Source of the DNA: Hydrogenophaga sp.
GTDB lineage: Bacteria > Pseudomonadota > Gammaproteobacteria > Burkholderiales > Burkholderiaceae_C
DNA: 27,832 nt
Direction of reading: 5' to 3'
NCBI GenBank assembly: GCA_020047875.1
Contig: JAIFNE010000086.1
Location: forward strand, 1 to 27,832
Part shown: piece after piece, positions 24,426-27,832 of the stretch
How the letters are laid out: every line of letters begins with the position of its first letter
Numbering within the stretch: position 1 is the stretch's first letter
Translations under genes and position numbers: made by a program
Notes under the pieces: generated by a model
The model's database searches: none
Seen by the model: only the letters and a program-made list of their open reading frames with translations
What the model was told of the DNA's origin: nothing

Positions 24426-25282
24426 GCCACCTTTTCTATCTGCAAACGCGGTTGCCGCGTGTGCCCCACGCCCTCAGGCGGGTGGCTTGGTGGATGCTCC
24501 TGTGGTTGCCTTTGATGTGGCTGCAGGTTTCGTTGAGCGGTTGCGCAGCTGGCGGTCCGGGCGCCACCTCGGCGCAGGCCGAACCCATTACCGAGTTTGA
24601 CGAGCCAGACACCCGCAAGCGCGCGCGGATTCGGCTCAACCTGGCCTCGAACTATTTTGAGCAGGGGCAGACCACCGTTGCGCTTGACGAAATCAAGCAA
24701 TCGCTGGCTGCCGATCCGAACTACGCGCCCGCTTTTGTGCTGCGCGGGCTGGTGTACATGCGCCTGAACAACAGCGCCTTGGCAGAAGACAGCTTTCAGC
24801 GCGCCCTGCAGATCAATCCGCGCGATGGCGACACGCTGCACAACTACGGTTGGTTTGTCTGCGAAAGCGGTCGCCACGCCTACGCCATCGAGCTGTTTGA
24901 CCGCGCGCTGGCCAGCGCCAACTACGGCGGTCGCGCCTCGACCCACCTCGCCAAAGGTATCTGCCAGGTCCGCGAAGGCCAGCTGGCCGCCGCCGAAGCG
25001 AGCTTCGCCAAGTCGTACGAGCTCGACGCCGCCAACCCGATCACGGGTTACAACCTCGCTTCGCTGCTGTTTCGTCGTGGCGACGACGTCCGTGCTCAGT
25101 TCTACACCCGGCGCCTGAATAACGGTGAGTTCGCGAATGCCGAAACCCTTTGGCTTGGTATCCGGGTGGAGCGTCGATTGGGGAACGCCACCGTGGTCGA
25201 ACAGCTGGCGCAGCAGTTGGGCCGTCGCTATCCCCAGTCAGGGCAGTGGGCGCTGTATCAGCGGGGAGCGTTTGATGAGTGA
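24422..25282 (+). CDS. pilW: Type IV pilus biogenesis/stability lipoprotein PilW (PilF)
   Basis: PilW/PilF is the outer-membrane pilotin that helps the PilQ secretin assemble and multimerise. The 286-residue precursor has a long N-terminus with the lipobox LSGC (Cys41) after the hydrophobic run WWMLLWLPLMWLQVS. Several TPR units follow: ARIRLNLASNYFEQGQTTVA, NYAPAFVLRGLVYMRLNN, NPRDGDTLHNYGWFVCESGR, ASTHLAKGICQVREGQLAAA and ITGYNLASLLFRRGDD. The gene starts within the rlmN stop (ATGA) and ends 8 nt inside rodZ. The position between rlmN and rodZ is the standard one for this gene. Confidence 0.94.
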   Translation: MSHLFYLQTRLPRVPHALRRVAWWMLLWLPLMWLQVSLSGCAAGGPGATSAQAEPITEFDEPDTRKRARIRLNLASNYFEQGQTTVALDEIKQSLAADPNYAPAFVLRGLVYMRLNNSALAEDSFQRALQINPRDGDTLHNYGWFVCESGRHAYAIELFDRALASANYGGRASTHLAKGICQVREGQLAAAEASFAKSYELDAANPITGYNLASLLFRRGDDVRAQFYTRRLNNGEFANAETLWLGIRVERRLGNATVVEQLAQQLGRRYPQSGQWALYQRGAFDE

Positions 25283-26198
25283 ATTTGAGGTTTCGGCGCA
25301 CAGCAATTCAGCGCAGGCCAACCCCGTGTCCAGCGCGCCGTTTCGCCTGCGTGAGGCGCGTGAAGCCGCAGGTCTGCACATCGCGGCTTTAGCGGCTGTG
25401 CTCAAGGTGCCAGTCAAGAAAATGGAGGCACTGGAGGCTGGGCGCTACCACGAATTGCCCGATATGACCTTTGCCCGCGCTCTCGCCTCCAGCGCCTGCC
25501 GCCAGCTCAAGGTGGACCCGGCCGCTGTGCTTGAGCAGATTCCAAGCGCAATGAGTCCGATGCTGGATGACCCAACAACGTTCATCAATGCGCCGTTCAA
25601 GTCGGGCGACGAGGTGTCTGGCACGGACTTGAAGGCCTGGGTGGCGCGCCCGGTGGTCTGGGGTGCCGGACTGCTGTTGCTTGCAGCAGCTGCGGTGGCC
25701 CTGCTGCCCCAGGGCTTGATCGGCGATTTTCAGGACCCCGCCGCACCTGCTGCCTCGGCGACAGCGCCTGGACTGGTGGTCGAGCCGCTGGCGCCGGTGA
25801 CGGCCGAGCCGGCAGTGCCGCTGGGCGTGCCCTCCGTCGGTTCAGTTTCCGTGGAAGGTGACCCCGTTATCGCCGGTCAGCCTGTGGCGGATACGGCGCC
25901 CGTCGCCGAGCTCCAGGCGGTCATGCCGACGGCTGCAGAGCCAGCGCCGGTTGTCGGTGGCAGTGTGCTGCTGAGCATTCGCGCCGTCAACGAGTCCTGG
26001 ATCGAGGTGGTGAGCGGATCGGGCGCGCAGGTGCTGCAACGGGTACTCAAGCCCGGTGAGGTGCTCGACTTTTCCACCGCGCCACCCTACGCGGTGGTGG
26101 TGGGACGCGCCGATGCGGTGCAGGTGACGGTGCGCGGCCAGCCGTTTGACGTCATGCCGTTCGCCCGCAACAGCGTGGCGCGTTTCGAGGTGAAGTGA
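25275..26198 (+). CDS. rodZ: RodZ-like cytoskeletal protein with HTH and DUF4115 domains
   Basis: RodZ links the MreB actin-like filaments to the inner membrane and helps set rod shape. The 307-residue protein has an N-terminal HTH_25 domain (about 23-90: FRLREAREAAGLHIAALAAV, MEALEAGRYHELPDMTFARA). A membrane segment at about 126-146 (VVWGAGLLLLAAAAVALL) follows, then an Ala/Pro/Val-rich periplasmic linker and a C-terminal DUF4115 domain (about 229-307: SVLLSIRAVNESWIEVVSGS, GRADAVQVTVRGQPFDV). ATG 25275 has GGGGAG upstream and overlaps the end of pilW by 8 nt. Its TGA overlaps the ispG ATG. Confidence 0.92.
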   Translation: MSEFEVSAHSNSAQANPVSSAPFRLREAREAAGLHIAALAAVLKVPVKKMEALEAGRYHELPDMTFARALASSACRQLKVDPAAVLEQIPSAMSPMLDDPTTFINAPFKSGDEVSGTDLKAWVARPVVWGAGLLLLAAAAVALLPQGLIGDFQDPAAPAASATAPGLVVEPLAPVTAEPAVPLGVPSVGSVSVEGDPVIAGQPVADTAPVAELQAVMPTAAEPAPVVGGSVLLSIRAVNESWIEVVSGSGAQVLQRVLKPGEVLDFSTAPPYAVVVGRADAVQVTVRGQPFDVMPFARNSVARFEVK

Positions 26199-27502
26199 TG
26201 ATGCAAGACGCCAGCGTGCTCACCAGCGACGTCTCCTGCGAGGCGATCGATGGCCAGCCGATTCCGCTGTCCTCGGCGCACAAGCGCAGGACCCGCCAGG
26301 GCGCGGTGGTCTGGGGTGACAACCGCGTGACGGTGGGCGGTGACGCCCCGGTACGCGTGCAGTCCATGACCAACACCGACACCGCCGACGCGGTGGGCAC
26401 CGCCATTCAGGTCAAAGAGCTGGCCCTGGCCGGGTCCGAGATGGTGCGCATCACGGTCAACAACGACGAATCGGCCAAGGCCGTGCCCTTCATCCGCGAG
26501 CAGCTTGACCGCATGGGCGTGATGGTGCCGCTGATTGGCGACTTTCACTACAACGGCCACCGCTTGCTCACCGATCACCCGGCCTGTGCCGAGGCGCTGT
26601 CCAAGTACCGCATCAACCCGGGCAATGTGGGCCGCGGCGACAAAGGTGACCGCCAGTTCGCGCAGATGGTGGAGATTGCGGCGCGCCACGACAAGCACAT
26701 TCGGATCGGCGTCAACTGGGGCAGCCTCGATCAAGATCTGCTGGCCCGCCTCATGGACCAGAACGCGGCCCGGGCCCAGCCCTGGGACGCACGTCATGTG
26801 ATGTACGAGGCGCTGATCACCTCGGCGCTGGACTCGGCGCGCCGCGCCGAAGAGATCGGTCTCAACGGCAACCACATCGTGCTGTCCTGCAAGGTCAGCG
26901 GTGTGCAGGATCTGATTGCGGTTTATCAAGAGCTGGCGCGCCGCTGCGACTACCCCCTGCATCTGGGCCTCACCGAGGCCGGCATGGGCACCAAGGGCAC
27001 GGTGGCGTCCACCGCGGCGCTGGCGGTGCTGCTGCAGCAGGGCATTGGCGACACCATCCGGGTTTCGCTCACGCCCCAGCCTGGCGAATCGCGCACCCAG
27101 GAGGTGGTGATCGCCTCCGAAATCCTGCAGGCCCTGGGTATTCGCGCCTTCGTGCCCAGCGTGGTGGCGTGCCCCGGCTGTGGCCGCACCACCAGCACCA
27201 CATTCCAGGAACTCGCCAAGCAGATCGACGACTACCTGCGCAGCTCCATGCCGCTGTGGCGCGAGCGCTACCCCGGTGTGGAAAATCTGAAGGTGGCGGT
27301 GATGGGGTGCATCGTCAATGGCCCGGGCGAGAGCAAACATGCTGATCTCGGCATCAGTCTGCCGGGGACCGGCGAGGCACCTGCAGCGCCCGTCTTCATT
27401 GACGGCCAGAAAGCCGTGACGCTGCGCGGCGACGGCATTGCCCGGGAGTTCCAGCAGATCGTTGAAAACTACATTGAAAAGCGGTTTGGCGCTGCCGCCT
27501 GA
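26198..27502 (+). CDS. ispG: 4-hydroxy-3-methylbut-2-enyl-diphosphate synthase IspG
   Basis: IspG reduces 2-C-methyl-D-erythritol 2,4-cyclodiphosphate to HMBPP in the non-mevalonate (MEP) isoprenoid pathway with a [4Fe-4S] cluster. The 434-residue form is longer than the 372-residue E. coli enzyme, as is usual in betaproteobacteria. The TIM-barrel start is RRTRQGAVVWGDNRVTVGGD, VRVQSMTNTDTADA. The cluster ligands are Cys325 and Cys328 in VACPGCGRTTST and Cys371 in GCIVNGPGE, with Glu378. The frame is open from GTG 26195; ATG 26198 (TGATG with the rodZ stop, GAGG 7 nt upstream) is the preferred start, and ATG 26201 is possible. Confidence 0.95.
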   Translation: MMQDASVLTSDVSCEAIDGQPIPLSSAHKRRTRQGAVVWGDNRVTVGGDAPVRVQSMTNTDTADAVGTAIQVKELALAGSEMVRITVNNDESAKAVPFIREQLDRMGVMVPLIGDFHYNGHRLLTDHPACAEALSKYRINPGNVGRGDKGDRQFAQMVEIAARHDKHIRIGVNWGSLDQDLLARLMDQNAARAQPWDARHVMYEALITSALDSARRAEEIGLNGNHIVLSCKVSGVQDLIAVYQELARRCDYPLHLGLTEAGMGTKGTVASTAALAVLLQQGIGDTIRVSLTPQPGESRTQEVVIASEILQALGIRAFVPSVVACPGCGRTTSTTFQELAKQIDDYLRSSMPLWRERYPGVENLKVAVMGCIVNGPGESKHADLGISLPGTGEAPAAPVFIDGQKAVTLRGDGIAREFQQIVENYIEKRFGAAA

Positions 27503-27560
27503 GCGTTGAGCGGCTCCCTCCGCACCGCACGCCCGACCAGCAGCCCAAGCCCAAACCCCC

Positions 27561-27832
27561 ATGGCTGACAAACTCACCGCCGTCAAAGGCATGAACGACA
27601 TCGCGCCTCCCCAGTCTGCGCACTGGGAATGGCTCGAAGACACGCTGCGTGCGCTGATGCGGCGCTATGGCTACCGCAACCTGCGCACCCCCATCGTGGA
27701 GCCCACCGCCTTGTTTGTGCGCGGTCTGGGCGAGGTGACCGACATCGTCGAGAAGGAGATGTATTCCTTCGAAGACAGGCTCAACGGCGAGCAGCTCACG
27801 CTGCGGCCGGAAAACACCGCTGGCGTGGTGCG
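27561..27832 (+). CDS. hisS: Histidyl-tRNA synthetase, N-terminal part (3' end outside window)
   Basis: The first 90 codons of a class II aminoacyl-tRNA synthetase that charges tRNA-His. The start MADKLTAVKGMNDIAPPQSA is typical, and motif 1 with GYRNLRTPIVEPTALFVRGL is present. The sequence ends in motif 2 at TLRPENTAGVV, where most HisS proteins have RPE(G/N)TA. It starts 58 nt after ispG, the normal order in Burkholderiales, and is truncated only by the window edge. No clear ribosome binding site precedes ATG 27561. Confidence 0.95.
   Translation, partial: MADKLTAVKGMNDIAPPQSAHWEWLEDTLRALMRRYGYRNLRTPIVEPTALFVRGLGEVTDIVEKEMYSFEDRLNGEQLTLRPENTAGVV

Overview
The window is GC-rich chromosomal DNA with dense protein coding on both strands and no sign of mobile elements, CRISPR arrays, tRNA or rRNA. 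Gene order and protein character point to a betaproteobacterium of the order Burkholderiales, most likely a Comamonadaceae member (Hydrogenophaga/Acidovorax/Rhodoferax type). This rests on the sucA-odhB-lpdA-zapE block, the ndk-rlmN-pilW-rodZ-ispG-hisS block, the adjacent scpB-rluB pair and the bamD/rluD divergent pair. The assignment is inference from recognised families, not from a database search.

Left part (1-7.1 kb), metabolic and accessory genes: the 3' end of a DUF1631-type gene; an aldehyde dehydrogenase of the coniferyl-aldehyde-dehydrogenase type; a small convergent unknown gene; an MFS transporter followed 18 nt later by a thiamine-diphosphate enzyme of the acetolactate synthase superfamily; a secreted NlpC/P60 (C40) peptidase on the minus strand; and, divergent from it, an isochorismatase-fold hydrolase.

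Middle (7.3-17.6 kb), central carbon metabolism: a propionate/acetate-CoA ligase (PrpE type); an ArsR-type regulator with a glycine/valine-rich lipoprotein gene behind it; then the 2-oxoglutarate dehydrogenase operon sucA (E1), odhB (E2), a small SHOCT-PspC membrane protein, lpdA (E3) and zapE (AFG1-type ATPase). The embedded PspC gene and two RNA-hairpin candidates (one against the sucA ribosome binding site, one filling the sucA-odhB gap) are the less ordinary features here.

Right part (17.6-27.8 kb), housekeeping: on the minus strand bamD (outer-membrane assembly lipoprotein) and downstream of it a PP2C protein phosphatase. On the plus strand are rluD, scpB overlapping rluB, ndk, rlmN-pilW-rodZ-ispG with successive start/stop overlaps, and the 5' end of hisS. 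Together these serve rRNA/tRNA modification, chromosome segregation, nucleotide balance, pilus assembly, cell shape, isoprenoid synthesis and translation.

No intergenic stretch exceeds 300 bases. The largest gaps are 10037-10314 (sucA promoter and leader), 2483-2713 (two perfect palindromes and a promoter), 20395-20600 (a hairpin after rluD, otherwise nothing recognised), 6299-6496 and 7106-7296. I see no convincing wholly new defence or mobile system. The better candidates for follow-up are the MFS plus ThDP-enzyme pair, the PspC-like protein inside the 2-oxoglutarate dehydrogenase operon, the ArsR/lipoprotein unit, and two promoters placed so close to start codons that the mRNAs would be leaderless.
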